A stretch of 64,000 bases of DNA from Lachnospiraceae bacterium (GCA_022791975.1 JAAWAC010000031.1:50000-113999); one strand, 5' to 3'. Shown: positions 53,537 to 63,846, counted from the stretch's first letter. The notes: generated by a model from the sequence alone, not told the origin. Made by a program: numbers and translations.

Positions 53537-53565
53537 TTGACGAAAAAGCCAAATTATGCTAGACT
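53537..53565 (+). promoter_or_regulatory. Putative promoter of the cobalamin operon
   Basis: TTGACG and TAGACT are 17 bp apart, with TGC immediately before the -10 (extended -10). Confidence 0.6.
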
Positions 53566-53599
53566 TAGTATGGTTAAATAGAGGGGCAAAAAGTGTCCG

Positions 53600-53830
53600 G
53601 TTCAGTGTGAGGTTTTGTGTGCTGAATTGGAAAAAGGAAATTGGGTGAGAATCCCAAGCGATCCGGTCACTGTAATCAGGGAGCGATATTCAGCCGTTTT
53701 CGGAGAGCCTGCCAAGGGGTGGAGGAAAGCGGAAACGCCATTGCCGAGAGAGGCGAGAAGGTAGAATAAAGCGAGGAGCTGTAAGCCAGGAAGCCTGCTT
53801 TTTGTAGAGGAGATGGATGCTTCCGAGGAA
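53600..53830 (+). ncRNA. Cobalamin (B12) riboswitch
   Basis: The conserved core appears in order: GGAAATTGGGTGAGAATCCC, GGTCACTGTAATCAGGGAG, an insertion-rich variable arm, then the B12 box GCCAGGAAGCCTGC at 53785-53798. A TTCAG/CTGAA stem closes the 5' part. It precedes the cbi/cob operon and a terminator, so B12 should switch the operon off. Confidence 0.92.
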
Positions 53831-53893
53831 AGCAGTTCAAGGTGACACTTGCCGCACAGTTCATAGATAGAGGCGGCCGGGAGGAGTGAAAAA

Positions 53894-53918
53894 CCCATGT
53901 GACTGCATGGGCTTTTTT
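53894..53918 (+). terminator. Cobalamin riboswitch terminator
   Basis: CCCATG pairs with CATGGG around TGACTG, followed by CTTTTTT. It lies between the aptamer and the first operon gene. Confidence 0.8.
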
Positions 53919-53985
53919 ATTTGCCTGAAAGCAGGGGGTTGGGGCATCGGCAGTACAGACGCGGTACTTTAATATAGGAGGAGCT

Positions 53986-54702
53986 ATGAGGGGAAAGTTA
54001 TATGGCATTGGTGTAGGTCCGGGGGATCCGGAGCTGCTGACCTTAAAGGCGAAGCGGATTTTGGATGGGGCGGAGGTTATCGCCGTGCCGGTTAAGGCGG
54101 CCGGGGAGGCCAGCACGGCCCTGGAGATTATCCGGCCGGTGGTGAATGTGGAGAATAAGAGATGCATGGAGGTGGTATTCCAGATGCATCCCCGGGAGGT
54201 GGAGCGCCAGCGCTGTCGCAGGGAGGCATGTGAACGCCTGGTACAGGAGCTTTCCCAGGGAAAAAGCATTGCCATGATTACTTTAGGGGATGTGTCTGTT
54301 TACAGCACCTATATGTATGTCAACCAATATGTGGCGCAGGCAGGCTATGAGACGGAGATTATCCCGGGAATCCCTTCCTTTTGCAGTGGGGCTGCAGCTG
54401 CCCAGCTGTCCCTGATGGAAGGAAATGAATCCCTGGCCATTGTCCCCTCCGCCCGGGATACCCAGAATCTGGCCATCGCTCTAGATCACTTTGAGAACCT
54501 GGTGGTAATGAAGGCTGGTAACAGTATGGAGAAGCTAATTGGCATGCTTCTGGAGCGAAAAATTTCCCTGGACAGTGCCACCGTAATCTCCTGCGTTGGC
54601 ATGCCTGGAGAATATATTGGCCCCCTAGACACCCGGCGGGAATACAGTTATTTCACAACGGTAATCATAAAAAAGTACGGGGAGAAGCCATTTTCAAATT
54701 AA
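53986..54702 (+). CDS. cbiL: Precorrin-2/cobalt-factor II C20-methyltransferase
   Basis: The 238-residue methyltransferase has the tetrapyrrole methylase motifs GIGVGPGDPELLTLKAKR, TLGDVSVYSTYMYV and IPGIPSFCSGAAAA. It adds the C20 methyl group early in corrin synthesis. AGGAGGA precedes the ATG. CbiL and CobI share the fold; in this anaerobe the cobalt-early (cbi) route is likely. Confidence 0.92.
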   Translation: MRGKLYGIGVGPGDPELLTLKAKRILDGAEVIAVPVKAAGEASTALEIIRPVVNVENKRCMEVVFQMHPREVERQRCRREACERLVQELSQGKSIAMITLGDVSVYSTYMYVNQYVAQAGYETEIIPGIPSFCSGAAAAQLSLMEGNESLAIVPSARDTQNLAIALDHFENLVVMKAGNSMEKLIGMLLERKISLDSATVISCVGMPGEYIGPLDTRREYSYFTTVIIKKYGEKPFSN

Positions 54703-54766
54703 AATTATGGAAGCATTAAAGCATGTAAGACAATAAAAGCACCTATAAATGGAAACACATTTTACG

Positions 54767-54813
54767 AAAGGAGACTGCTGTTTTAAACAAGCCAAAGAAC
54801 AGCAACCCAAATC
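54767..54813 (+). promoter_or_regulatory. Unusually distant ribosome binding site bridged by a hairpin (cbiF)
   Basis: The only good site, AAAGGAG (54767-54773), is about 40 nt from the cbiF ATG, and a stop codon at 54784 rules out a nearer in-frame start. TGCTGTT (54776-54782) can pair with AACAGCA (54798-54804). Folding would leave about 11 nt between site and ATG, a normal spacing. Confidence 0.5.
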
Positions 54814-55569
54814 ATGATATCATTCATCGGAGCAGGCCCAGGAGATCCGGATCTTCTGACTATCAAAGGAAAAAGGCTTATAGACAGTGCAGACATTATC
54901 ATCTATGCAGGTTCCCTGGTAAACCCTCAGGTACTAAAGGACGCAAAGCCGGAGGCCAAAATCTACAACAGTGCCACCATGAATCTGGAGGAGGTTTTGC
55001 AGGTGATGGAGGATGGAGAGGCGCAGGGGAAAAAAGTAGTGCGGGTGCACACAGGAGACCCGGCTATTTTCGGCGCTCACCGGGAGCAGATGGATGCCCT
55101 GGAGAGAAAGGGCATTTCCTATGAAGTGATTCCTGGTGTCAGCTCCTTCTTGGCTGTTGCCGCTGCCCTGAAAAAAGAATATACTCTGCCTGGTGTCAGC
55201 CAGACGGTAATATTAACCCGCATGGAGGGACGGACACCCATGCCACCCAGGGAAAAGCTTCGGGACCTGGCCAGGCACAATGCCACGATGATCATTTTTC
55301 TCAGTGTGGGAATGATGGAGGAGCTGTCCAATGTCCTACAGGAGGAGTACCGGCCGGATACGCCGGTGGCCGTGGTGTACAAAGCTTCCTGGGAGGATCA
55401 GAAGATCGTACAGGGAACCCTAAGGGACATTGCCGGAAAGGTAAAAGAGGCAGGGATTAAAAAGACGGCCCTGACCGTGGTGGGAGATTTTCTGGGAGAC
55501 GAATATGAGCTGTCCCGGCTCTATGATAAAACCTTTACCCACGAATTTCGCAAGGGAGTGAACCCATAG
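54814..55569 (+). CDS. cbiF: Precorrin-4/cobalt-precorrin-4 C11-methyltransferase
   Basis: The 251-residue enzyme has FIGAGPGDPDLLTIKGKRLI, RVHTGDPAIFGAHREQMDAL, IPGVSSFLAVAAAL and the CobM/CbiF motif ILTRMEGRTPMP. It methylates C11 of the corrin macrocycle. The ATG at 54814 is the only usable start in frame, but the nearest ribosome site is distant. hemA follows one base after its stop. Confidence 0.93.
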   Translation: MISFIGAGPGDPDLLTIKGKRLIDSADIIIYAGSLVNPQVLKDAKPEAKIYNSATMNLEEVLQVMEDGEAQGKKVVRVHTGDPAIFGAHREQMDALERKGISYEVIPGVSSFLAVAAALKKEYTLPGVSQTVILTRMEGRTPMPPREKLRDLARHNATMIIFLSVGMMEELSNVLQEEYRPDTPVAVVYKASWEDQKIVQGTLRDIAGKVKEAGIKKTALTVVGDFLGDEYELSRLYDKTFTHEFRKGVNP

Positions 55570-55570
55570 A

Positions 55571-56761
55571 ATGAGCATACAGTTGATTAGTATCAGTCAT
55601 AAAAATGCACCGTTGTCTGTGCGGAATCTGTTTGCTTTTACGAAAGACCAGCAGGTGCATTTGATGCGGGCGCTGGTTCAGGAGGGCGGCGCGGCGGAAA
55701 GCGTGGTAATCAGTACCTGTAACCGGACGGAGATTTATACCTATACGCCTCCGGGAGAGGAGGGACATGCCTTTTCCCGGATGCAAGAGCTGATTCTTAG
55801 GGAGGCAGAGGCCTGGAGAGAGGAGCATATCACCGATTACCTGCGTTTTTACCAGGATGGCAAGGCCATTCATCACCTGTTTTGGGTGGCAGCTGGACTG
55901 GATTCCATGGTGGTGGGAGAGGATCAGATTCTGGGACAGGTCAAACGGGCCCAGGAGCAAGCCATGGAGGCCGGGACGGCGGGAAAATATATGAATACCT
56001 TTTTCCGCTATGCCATCACCGGGGCCAAGCGGGTAAAGACGGAGACGGAGCTGTCCCGGACCTCTGTGTCCACGGCAACTTTAGCGTTAAAGGCAGGGGA
56101 AGAGCGCCTGGGTTCCCTGGAGGGAAAACGGGTGATGGTCATGGGAGGCACCGGGCAGATCGGGGGGATTGTGCTGAAAAATCTCTACAGCATGAAGGGA
56201 GTTCACATTTACAGCACCCTGCGGAATGTGTCCCTATCCCATGAATGTCATGCGAAAAATAAGTCTGCTCTTGTCATAGAATATAAGGAGCGTTACCAGT
56301 ACCTTAATGAGATGGATGTGATTATCAGCGCTACGGCCAGCCCGCATTATACACTGACTTATGATAAAACGGCCCAGCAGTTGCGGCAAAAAAAGCCGCG
56401 GGTTTTTGTGGATCTGGCGGTGCCGCCGGATATAGACGGGCGGATTGGAGACCTTCCCTATACCTGGCTTTACAATGTGGACGATTTTGCCCGTTTGGCC
56501 AGGGAAAACAATGTTATGAAAGAGCAGGCAGCCCAGGAGGCCGGGGGCATTCTGGAGGAATATGAGCAGGATTTTGGCCGTTGGCTGGTGTTTCAGCAGT
56601 CTGCCCCTATTTTGGAGGAGGTAAAGGCGTGGATGCTGGCGGAGGCAGAGAAAAAGGGCTTTTCCAAAGCCATTGACAAGTTTTTTTACCGGTTGCGGGA
56701 GCAGGCGCTTCCCCGGGATTTGGAAGCATTTTTTGCGGATATCCGGGACATGGAACGATAG
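55571..56761 (+). CDS. hemA: Glutamyl-tRNA reductase
   Basis: The 396-residue enzyme makes glutamate-1-semialdehyde from Glu-tRNA, the first step of the C5 tetrapyrrole route. The active-site Cys is in STCNRTEIY; GLDSMVVGEDQILGQVK and the NADPH motif VMGGTGQIGG are present. Being inside the riboswitch-controlled operon means precursor supply is tied to B12 demand. The ATG at 55571 nearly abuts cbiF. Confidence 0.94.
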   Translation: MSIQLISISHKNAPLSVRNLFAFTKDQQVHLMRALVQEGGAAESVVISTCNRTEIYTYTPPGEEGHAFSRMQELILREAEAWREEHITDYLRFYQDGKAIHHLFWVAAGLDSMVVGEDQILGQVKRAQEQAMEAGTAGKYMNTFFRYAITGAKRVKTETELSRTSVSTATLALKAGEERLGSLEGKRVMVMGGTGQIGGIVLKNLYSMKGVHIYSTLRNVSLSHECHAKNKSALVIEYKERYQYLNEMDVIISATASPHYTLTYDKTAQQLRQKKPRVFVDLAVPPDIDGRIGDLPYTWLYNVDDFARLARENNVMKEQAAQEAGGILEEYEQDFGRWLVFQQSAPILEEVKAWMLAEAEKKGFSKAIDKFFYRLREQALPRDLEAFFADIRDMER

Positions 56762-56806
56762 TCCATCGTGCGATGGCGCAGCGATTTAAAACTAGGAGGA
56801 AAAGGG

Positions 56807-57538
56807 ATGGGAAAATTGTATGTGGTGGGTTTTGGACCCGGGGGCTATGCTCATATGACGGCAAAGGCCATTGAGGTAATGGAAAGGGCAGACCTGATCA
56901 CTGGCTACACTACCTATGTGGAAATGTTAAAGGAGTTCTTTCCGGATAAAACCTATCTGGCCACGCCTATGATGCAGGAGGTAAAGCGCTGTCGCATGGC
57001 GGTGGAGGAAGCCATGAAGGAACAGACTGTGGCCATGGTCAGCTCCGGGGACAGTGGTATCTATGGTATGGCGGGGATTGTCTACCAGGTGGCAGAGGAA
57101 ATGCAGGCGGATATTTCCATTGAGACGGTACCGGGAGTGACGGCGGCCAGTGCGGCGGCTTCCGTGTTGGGGGCTCCCTTGATGCATGATTTTGCTGTTA
57201 TCAGCCTTAGCGATTTGATGACGCCTCTGGAGCTTATCTGGAAGCGAGTTGCCTGTGCAGGTGAGAGCGATTTGGTGGTGTGTCTGTACAATCCCAAGAG
57301 CAAAAAGAGGACCACCTATGTGGAGAGGGCGGCAGAAATCCTTATGCAGTACCGCAGTCCTGAAACCCCAGTGGGAGTGGTGCGCCACGCAGGGCGCCGG
57401 GAGGAGAAAAGCTGTATTACCACTCTGGCAGAGGTTCAGGAGGTTCCTATGGATATGTTCAGTATTGTGATAGTTGGAAATTCCCAGAGCTATGTGAGTC
57501 AGGGACGGTTAATTACCCCTAGGGGGTATCGAATATGA
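56807..57538 (+). CDS. cbiH: Precorrin-3B/cobalt-precorrin-3 C17-methyltransferase
   Basis: The 243-residue enzyme has GFGPGGYAHMTAKAIEVM, SSGDSGIYGMAGIVYQV, PGVTAASAAASVLGAPLMHD, and the family tail LCIYNPKSKKR-like (LYNPKSKKRTTYVERA). It performs the C17 methylation and ring contraction. AGGAGGA precedes the ATG at 56807. Its stop overlaps the next ATG (ATGA), giving translational coupling. Confidence 0.93.
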   Translation: MGKLYVVGFGPGGYAHMTAKAIEVMERADLITGYTTYVEMLKEFFPDKTYLATPMMQEVKRCRMAVEEAMKEQTVAMVSSGDSGIYGMAGIVYQVAEEMQADISIETVPGVTAASAAASVLGAPLMHDFAVISLSDLMTPLELIWKRVACAGESDLVVCLYNPKSKKRTTYVERAAEILMQYRSPETPVGVVRHAGRREEKSCITTLAEVQEVPMDMFSIVIVGNSQSYVSQGRLITPRGYRI

Positions 57539-59973
57539 GGATTCGAATCGGAACAAGAAAAAGCAAGCTTGCCCTTGTGCAGACATATCTGGTGCGAGAC
57601 CGGATTTTGGAGGCCTTTCCGGAGGCAGAGGTGGAGATTGTGGAGATTTCCACCAGGGGAGATGAGCAGCTTCACCGCTCTCTTACTTCCTTTGGAGGCA
57701 AGGGCGTGTTTACCAAGGAGTTGGAGGAGGCTCTTAAAAGCCAGGAGATTGATCTGGCTGTGCACAGTGCCAAGGATATGCCGATGGAATTTCCGGAGGG
57801 ACTGGAAATCGGGGCGGTGCTGGAGCGGGCCGATGTGCGGGATGTGTTTGTTACCACCACCGGGCGCAGGCTGGAGGAGCTGCCAGAGGGAAGCGTGGTG
57901 GGGACCAGTTCTCTGCGCCGAGAGCTTCAGATAAAGGAAATCAATCCACGGGTAAAGGTTTCTATGCTTCGGGGGAATGTGCAGACCAGGTTGGGAAAAC
58001 TGCGGGACGGACTTTATGACGGAATTCTCCTGGCGGCGGCAGGACTTTCCCGCCTTGGCATGACCCAGGAGGACTTTTTCTTCCAATATCTGGAGCCGGA
58101 GGTGTTTCTGCCAGCAGCAGGTCAGGGAATCCTGGCAGTGGAGGTTCAGGAGGGACGCTTGGCTCAGGTGTTGGCAGCCATTCATTCTCTGGAGGCGGAG
58201 CGCCTGCTCCTGGCAGAGCGGAGCTATCTTGGGGCTATTGGGGGCAGCTGCAACGCACCAGCAGCCGCATATTGCCGGTATGTGGAGCAGGGACTCTTTA
58301 TGCAGGTATTTTTTGCAGCAGACGGAAGCCACGGTGCTCGGGCAGAAGGGCTTTTACCCCTTGCAGAGATGGGAAGTCTGGAGGCTGTAAGGGGACTGGG
58401 TGTCCGTTTGGCCCAGGAGGTCAAGAAAAGCTGTAAAGGGACTGAGAAAAAGGTGGGTAAGGTTTGGCTGGTGGGCGCAGGGCCCGGGGATGCAGGACTT
58501 ATCAGCCAAAAGGGATTGGAGCTTATACGCAGGGCGGATGTGCTGGTTTACGACAACCTGATCTCCAGCAGCCTTCTCAACGAGGCCCGGGACGATGCGG
58601 AGCTTATCTATGCGGGAAAGCGTTCTTCCCATCATCATCTGCGCCAGGAGGAGACCAATGGACTTTTGGTGGAAAAGGCGCATGCGGGCAAGCTGGTGGT
58701 GCGCCTAAAAGGAGGAGATCCCTTTATCTTTGGAAGAGGTGGTGAGGAGGCGGAGGAGCTGTGCCAGGCAGGAGTGCCTTATGGAGTGGTTCCGGGTGTG
58801 TCATCCTCCTACGGTGCAGCGGCTTATGCGGGCATTCCGGTGACGCATCGGGATTTCGCCTCCTCTTTCCATGTGATCACCGGTCATGAGAGCAATACCA
58901 AGGAGGGGCTTAAGCTTGATTATGCCACCCTGGCCCGGGAGGAGGGCACGCTGGTATTTCTCATGGGATTGGGCAATCTTCCCCATATTACGGCAAGTCT
59001 CATGGAAAAGGGAAAAGCGCCGGATACACCAGTGGCTGTGATACAGTCTGGAACCACCTGCCAGCAGCGCTGTGTAACCGGAACCCTGGAAACCATTGTG
59101 GAGCAGGTGAGAGAGGCAGGGCTTCAGACACCGGCGGCTACGGTTGTGGGGGCGGTGACGCAGCTGGGAGAGAAGCTGGCATGGTTTGGAGAAGGACCGC
59201 TTTTTGGGGCCAGGGTTTTACTCACCGGAACCAAGAGTATGTGCGAAAAGCAAGCGGCGGTTTTAAGGGAGGCGGGAGCCGAGCCGGTTTCCTTTAGTCT
59301 GATTCGCACGGAGGCCATGGAGAGTCCAAAGCTTGCCCAGGTTTTTCAACGGCTGGAGGATTATCACTGGGTGGTATTTACCAGCAGCAATGGGGTGGAA
59401 ATATTTTTCTCCTGTCTCAAAAATCAGGGCCTGGACATTCGCAGACTCAGCCAGATAAAGATCGCCGTCATCGGGGAGGGAACCAGGGAGGCACTTTTGG
59501 AGCGGGGAATTTGGCCGGATTTTGTCCCGGAAAAGTTTTCCAGCCGGGATCTGGCCCGGGAATGGATTCCTCTTTTGAAGGTTCAGGAAGGAGGGGAAGC
59601 GCCTAGGGTGCTTCTTATGCGGGCCCAGGAAGCATCCTTGGAGCTTACCCAGGCCTTGGAAGAAAATGAGATTCCCTATGAAGCTGTGGCTCTTTATAGG
59701 ACGGCTGTGGACGGGCGGAAGGCGGAGGAGCTAAACCGGATTTTGCCGGACATGGATTATCTTACCCTTGCCAGCGCTTCAGCAGTCAGGGCTTTTGCGG
59801 GGATGACAAAGGAAATGAAGGGGCTTCCCAGAGTTATCTGCATTGGTCCAGTGACAGAACGGGCGGCCAGGAAAGCTGGTATCCCGGTGCATGCTACGGC
59901 AGAGGTTTACACGGCAGAGGGAATACGGGATGCCATCTGTGGGGATTGGATGGAAAAGAGGATTTCCCCGTAA
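57535..59973 (+). CDS. Trifunctional HemC-CobA-HemD fusion
   Basis: The 812-residue polypeptide joins three enzymes. HemC (about 1-300) has IGTRKSKLALVQ, RGDEQ and the dipyrromethane-cofactor Cys in GGSCNAP. CobA/uroporphyrinogen-III methyltransferase (about 308-545) has VGAGPGDAGLISQKG, GGDPFIFGRGGEEA and PGVSSSYGAAAYAGIPVTHRD. HemD (about 555-805) covers the uroporphyrinogen-III synthase fold with FTSSNGVEIFF and ALYRTAVDG. It converts porphobilinogen to precorrin-2 on one chain. ATGA overlap with cbiH shows coupled translation. CobA-HemD fusions are common; joining HemC as well is less usual. Confidence 0.93.
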   Translation: MRIRIGTRKSKLALVQTYLVRDRILEAFPEAEVEIVEISTRGDEQLHRSLTSFGGKGVFTKELEEALKSQEIDLAVHSAKDMPMEFPEGLEIGAVLERADVRDVFVTTTGRRLEELPEGSVVGTSSLRRELQIKEINPRVKVSMLRGNVQTRLGKLRDGLYDGILLAAAGLSRLGMTQEDFFFQYLEPEVFLPAAGQGILAVEVQEGRLAQVLAAIHSLEAERLLLAERSYLGAIGGSCNAPAAAYCRYVEQGLFMQVFFAADGSHGARAEGLLPLAEMGSLEAVRGLGVRLAQEVKKSCKGTEKKVGKVWLVGAGPGDAGLISQKGLELIRRADVLVYDNLISSSLLNEARDDAELIYAGKRSSHHHLRQEETNGLLVEKAHAGKLVVRLKGGDPFIFGRGGEEAEELCQAGVPYGVVPGVSSSYGAAAYAGIPVTHRDFASSFHVITGHESNTKEGLKLDYATLAREEGTLVFLMGLGNLPHITASLMEKGKAPDTPVAVIQSGTTCQQRCVTGTLETIVEQVREAGLQTPAATVVGAVTQLGEKLAWFGEGPLFGARVLLTGTKSMCEKQAAVLREAGAEPVSFSLIRTEAMESPKLAQVFQRLEDYHWVVFTSSNGVEIFFSCLKNQGLDIRRLSQIKIAVIGEGTREALLERGIWPDFVPEKFSSRDLAREWIPLLKVQEGGEAPRVLLMRAQEASLELTQALEENEIPYEAVALYRTAVDGRKAEELNRILPDMDYLTLASASAVRAFAGMTKEMKGLPRVICIGPVTERAARKAGIPVHATAEVYTAEGIRDAICGDWMEKRISP

Positions 59974-60023
59974 ATCAGAAGGCAAAGTTGGGAAAAGGAT
60001 TAGAGGATTTGGAGTGAGAGTGC

Positions 60024-60473
60024 TTGAATAAAGAGGATTGGGTAAAAATCATGGAGGAGCTGCCCAACGGCAGACGTATCTGTGATGTGCACAAGGGTGA
60101 TTATAACGAAATTTATCTTCCGGTGCTGGCAGCGAATATGATCGGAAAGCCCCTTTTTGAGTTGCTGCGGAAAAAAGGGAGCTGTGAGCTTATCAGAAAC
60201 TATTGCAATGCTATGGAACAGATGTGGCGGGAGGGAGACCAGGAAGTCATGGACGCGCTTGAGATGACGATTTTGGAGCATCTGTCGGAGGATGAGGTAA
60301 TATGGCAGAGATTTGGCACTTATGTTTCAGAGGACTTTCGGAACTATATCAATGAGGAAGTGCTGGAGGGAAATATTATGATGAGCGGCGTGGAGCGGCT
60401 GCAAAACATGGAGCCCAAGTGCCGAAAGGCCGGGGGCCTTTACGAGGGCAACGGAGAAAGAGAGATTCGGTAA
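60024..60473 (+). CDS. Small hypothetical protein, possibly DUF7674-like
   Basis: The about 149-residue, helix-rich protein (NYCNAMEQMWREGDQEVMDALEMTILEHLSEDEVIW) has no signal or catalytic motif I know. The TTG at 60024 follows GGAG; the ATG at 60051 is an alternative. The C-terminus is Gly/Arg-rich. It sits between the hemC-cobA-hemD fusion and cobD in the B12 operon, yet resembles small immunity-like or regulatory proteins rather than a cobalamin enzyme. The family assignment is tentative. Confidence 0.6.
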   Translation: MNKEDWVKIMEELPNGRRICDVHKGDYNEIYLPVLAANMIGKPLFELLRKKGSCELIRNYCNAMEQMWREGDQEVMDALEMTILEHLSEDEVIWQRFGTYVSEDFRNYINEEVLEGNIMMSGVERLQNMEPKCRKAGGLYEGNGEREIR

Positions 60474-60519
60474 GGAATAAGAATGGGGAGGCATATTCCC
60501 GGGATGAGGAGAGACAGCT

Positions 60520-61674
60520 ATGGAGACAGGACAGATACAGGAGCAGGTACAGGAAGAAAAAGAACAGTTCCATCCACAGCTCCTTCACGGCGGGGATATT
60601 TACGGTGCGGCTAAGGAAGCCGGCTGTGGGGAGCGGGAGATTTTGGACTTTTCCGCTAATATCAATCCCCTGGGACTACAGCCCCAGGTAAGGAAGGCTA
60701 TCCTGGAAGGGATGGAACGGGTGGAGCAGTATCCGGACCCTCTGTGTCGCAGACTGGTGCAGGCCATAGCCAAACAGGAGCAGGTGTGCCCGGAGCAGGT
60801 GCTCTGTGGCAGTGGCGGGGCAGATCTCATATATCGGTATGTCTACGCCAGGAGGCCCGGTAAGGCTTTGCTTCCCGCCCCAACCTTTGGGGAGTATGAG
60901 GAGGCTCTGTGCCAGGTGGGGGCAGAGCTTGTGTATTATGAGCAGAATCGGGAAGCGCAAAAGGGTGCAGGGATGCTGGAGGCTTTAGGACCGGATATGG
61001 ATGTGGTGTTCTTCTGCAATCCCAACAATCCCACAGGGCTTTTGCGAGATCGGGAATGGATCTTGCAGTTGGTGGAAAAGGCAGCCGTGCAGGGAACCAT
61101 GGTGTTTCTGGACGAATGCTTTTTGGATTTTTCAGAGGCAGAGGAGCAGACTACGCTAAAAGGGGATTTGGAAAAATTTCCCAACTTGATTTTACTGAAA
61201 TCCTTTACCAAGATGTATGCCATTCCGGGACTTCGTTTGGGCTATGTGCTTTCGGATAACCGGGAGCTATTGGAGGAAATGCGTCGGGCCGGGCAGCCCT
61301 GGGCCGTGGGAGGACTGGCTCAGGAGGCTGGTCTGGCGGCTCTTAAGGACAGGGAATTTCCGGTACAGACTCGACAGTTGGTGGGCCGGGAGCGGGCCTT
61401 TCTTAAGGGACAGCTGGAGAAGATGGGGTTGCAGGTCTATGACGGGGCGGCCAATTATCTGTGTTTTCGGGCGCCGGGGGAGAGCAGGCTCTATGAAAAG
61501 CTTCTGGAGCAGGGCATCCTTATCCGGCGGTGCGCCAATTACCGGGGGCTGGATGGGGAGCATTACCGGGTGGCAGTCCGGAGGAGAGAGGAAAATAGGC
61601 GGTTGCTTAAGGCACTTGCACAGGTGAGGATAGGGCCTTTAGGGGAAGGAATACCAGAGGAGGCGGGACAATGA
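60520..61674 (+). CDS. cobD: L-threonine-O-3-phosphate decarboxylase
   Basis: The 384-residue PLP enzyme is aminotransferase-like: [13 protein letters not shown] near the N-terminus, [19 protein letters not shown] and the cofactor Lys in [15 protein letters not shown]. It makes (R)-1-amino-2-propanol phosphate for the B12 nucleotide loop. Its stop overlaps the next ATG (ATGA). Confidence 0.92.
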   Translation: METGQIQEQVQEEKEQFHPQLLHGGDIYGAAKEAGCGEREILDFSANINPLGLQPQVRKAILEGMERVEQYPDPLCRRLVQAIAKQEQVCPEQVLCGSGGADLIYRYVYARRPGKALLPAPTFGEYEEALCQVGAELVYYEQNREAQKGAGMLEALGPDMDVVFFCNPNNPTGLLRDREWILQLVEKAAVQGTMVFLDECFLDFSEAEEQTTLKGDLEKFPNLILLKSFTKMYAIPGLRLGYVLSDNRELLEEMRRAGQPWAVGGLAQEAGLAALKDREFPVQTRQLVGRERAFLKGQLEKMGLQVYDGAANYLCFRAPGESRLYEKLLEQGILIRRCANYRGLDGEHYRVAVRRREENRRLLKALAQVRIGPLGEGIPEEAGQ

Positions 61675-63188
61675 GAGGAAAAGCAAAGGTTATTATGGTA
61701 CAAGGCACCATGTCCAATTCTGGGAAAAGCTTTCTGACAGCAGGGCTCTGTCGGGTTTTCCGACAGGACGGATACCAGGTGGCCCCTTTTAAATCCCAGA
61801 ATATGGCGCTGAATTCTTATATCACAAAGGATGGGCTGGAGATTGGCCGGGCGCAGGCCATGCAGGCGGAGGCGGCGGGGATTGCGCCCACCGTGGACAT
61901 GAACCCCATTTTACTCAAGCCCACCAGCCACATGGGCAGTCAGGTTATTGTAAACGGCCGGGTGCTGGGCAATATGAAGGCTGTGGACTATTATGCCAAT
62001 AAATCCCGGCTTATGGCAGATGTAAAAGGCGCCTATGACCGGTTGGCAAAAGAGTATGATATCATTGTCATAGAAGGGGCCGGGAGTCCGGCGGAGATTA
62101 ACCTGCGGGAAAATGACCTGGTGAATATGGGACTGGCCCGGATGGTGGGAGCGCCAGTGCTTCTGGTGGGCGATATTGACAGAGGCGGTGTGTTTGCAGC
62201 ACTGTATGGAACAGTGAAGCTTTTGGAGGAGCAGGAACAGCAGTATATCAAGGGGCTGGTGATCAATAAGTTCCGAGGAGACTTAAAAATCCTGGAGCCA
62301 GGACTTGGGATGTTAGAGGAGCGAGTGGGAGTCCCTGTGATGGGAGTGGTTCCCATGGAGGAGCTGGATATCGATGATGAGGACAGTCTTTCCGACCGGC
62401 TGAACAGGACTGAAATCGGGGCTGGGGTGGATATTGCAGTAATTCGTCTGCCTCATATCTCCAACTTTACGGATTTTGGGGCCTTTGAGCGCATGGAAGG
62501 CGTTTCTCTTCGATATGTGAAGGATGCAGGACATCTGGGACACCCGGATTTGGTAATTTTGCCGGGAACCAAAAATACCATGGATGATCTTCTGTGGATG
62601 CGGAAAACGGGTATGGAGGCCAGGATCTTACGGCTGTCTGAGCAGGGCGTGCCGGTTTTAGGCATTTGTGGTGGCTTTCAGATGCTGGGGGAGGAGCTTT
62701 CGGACCCCTGGGAGGTGGAGCACGGAGGGGAGCTGCGAGGCATGGGACTTCTCCAGGCCCGCACAGAATTTTCCAGGGAAAAGACCCGCACCCGCATCCG
62801 AGGAACCTGGAGGGAGCGGATACCTCTGTTTTCCGGCTGCCAGGAACAGGAGGTGACCGGCTATGAGATTCACATGGGGCGAACGGAGAATCTGGGAGGC
62901 TGTCGGGAGCTTATCTGCCTGGAGAATGGATGTATGGACGGGCTGTCCAATGAGGCGGGCACGGTGTTTGGATCTTATCTCCACGGCCTGTTTGACACGC
63001 CGGGCCTGGCGGAGGCTCTGTGCAGACAGTTGATGCTGGACAAGGGTCTGGACCCGGTGAACTGGCATTTTGACCTGGAGGCTTATAAGGAAGAGCAGTA
63101 CAACAAGCTGGCGGATCTGGTGCGCCGATCCCTGGATATGAAAAAAATCTACGAGATACTGGAGGCGGGAATCGAGGATGAAAAATAA
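61671..63188 (+). CDS. cbiP: Adenosylcobyric acid synthase (glutamine-hydrolysing)
   Basis: The 505-residue enzyme has an ATP-binding N-terminal domain ([13 protein letters not shown]-loop-like, [10 protein letters not shown]) and a C-terminal glutamine amidotransferase domain with nucleophile Cys in [11 protein letters not shown] and His in SYLHGLFD. It amidates four side chains of the corrin ring. ATG overlaps the cobD stop and cbiC overlaps its own end by 11 bp. Confidence 0.95.
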   Translation: MRGKAKVIMVQGTMSNSGKSFLTAGLCRVFRQDGYQVAPFKSQNMALNSYITKDGLEIGRAQAMQAEAAGIAPTVDMNPILLKPTSHMGSQVIVNGRVLGNMKAVDYYANKSRLMADVKGAYDRLAKEYDIIVIEGAGSPAEINLRENDLVNMGLARMVGAPVLLVGDIDRGGVFAALYGTVKLLEEQEQQYIKGLVINKFRGDLKILEPGLGMLEERVGVPVMGVVPMEELDIDDEDSLSDRLNRTEIGAGVDIAVIRLPHISNFTDFGAFERMEGVSLRYVKDAGHLGHPDLVILPGTKNTMDDLLWMRKTGMEARILRLSEQGVPVLGICGGFQMLGEELSDPWEVEHGGELRGMGLLQARTEFSREKTRTRIRGTWRERIPLFSGCQEQEVTGYEIHMGRTENLGGCRELICLENGCMDGLSNEAGTVFGSYLHGLFDTPGLAEALCRQLMLDKGLDPVNWHFDLEAYKEEQYNKLADLVRRSLDMKKIYEILEAGIEDEK

Positions 63189-63822
63189 GCATTTGGATCA
63201 GATTCAGATCGTGGCGCCCATGGAAATTGAGAGCCGCAGTATGGAGATCATTACGGAGGAGCTAAAGGGGCGTACTTGGCCGGAGCCAGAGTTTTCTATT
63301 GTAAAACGCTGCATTCACACCTCCGCGGATTTTGACTACGGGGATAATTTATGCTTTTCTCCGGGAGCGGCAAAGCTTGGCGTCAAGCTTTTGCAGGAGG
63401 GCGCTTCCATTGTGACGGACACCCGCATGGCAGCCGCAGGTATTAACAAAAAGAAGCTAAACGAGTATGGGGGTCAGGTATTCTGCTTTATGGATGCGCC
63501 GGACGTGGCCCAGGAGGCGAAAAAAAGGGGCTGTACTCGAGCGACCATCTGCATGGAGCGGGGCATGGAGCTTTCAAAAGAGGTGATATTTGCCATCGGC
63601 AATGCGCCTACGGCGCTGATCCGCCTCTATGAACTGATGCAGGAGGGAAAAAAGAAACCGGCATTGATTATCGGCGCCCCCGTGGGCTTTGTCAACGTGG
63701 TGGAGGCCAAGGAGATGATTATGGAGGCCGGCGTACCCTATATCGTCCCCCGGGGCAGAAAAGGAGGCAGCAACATAGCAGCCGCCATCCTAAACGCCCT
63801 TCTCTACCAGGGAGGCCGCTAA
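63178..63822 (+). CDS. cbiC: Precorrin-8X methylmutase (cobalt-precorrin-8 isomerase)
   Basis: The 214-residue enzyme moves a methyl group from C11 to C12. The catalytic His is in [10 protein letters not shown], with [11 protein letters not shown] and the [14 protein letters not shown] motif. It begins inside the cbiP end, a common polycistronic overlap. Confidence 0.94.
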   Translation: MKNKHLDQIQIVAPMEIESRSMEIITEELKGRTWPEPEFSIVKRCIHTSADFDYGDNLCFSPGAAKLGVKLLQEGASIVTDTRMAAAGINKKKLNEYGGQVFCFMDAPDVAQEAKKRGCTRATICMERGMELSKEVIFAIGNAPTALIRLYELMQEGKKKPALIIGAPVGFVNVVEAKEMIMEAGVPYIVPRGRKGGSNIAAAILNALLYQGGR

Positions 63823-63846
63823 AACAAGCTGGGCGTGCTAGAGCGT

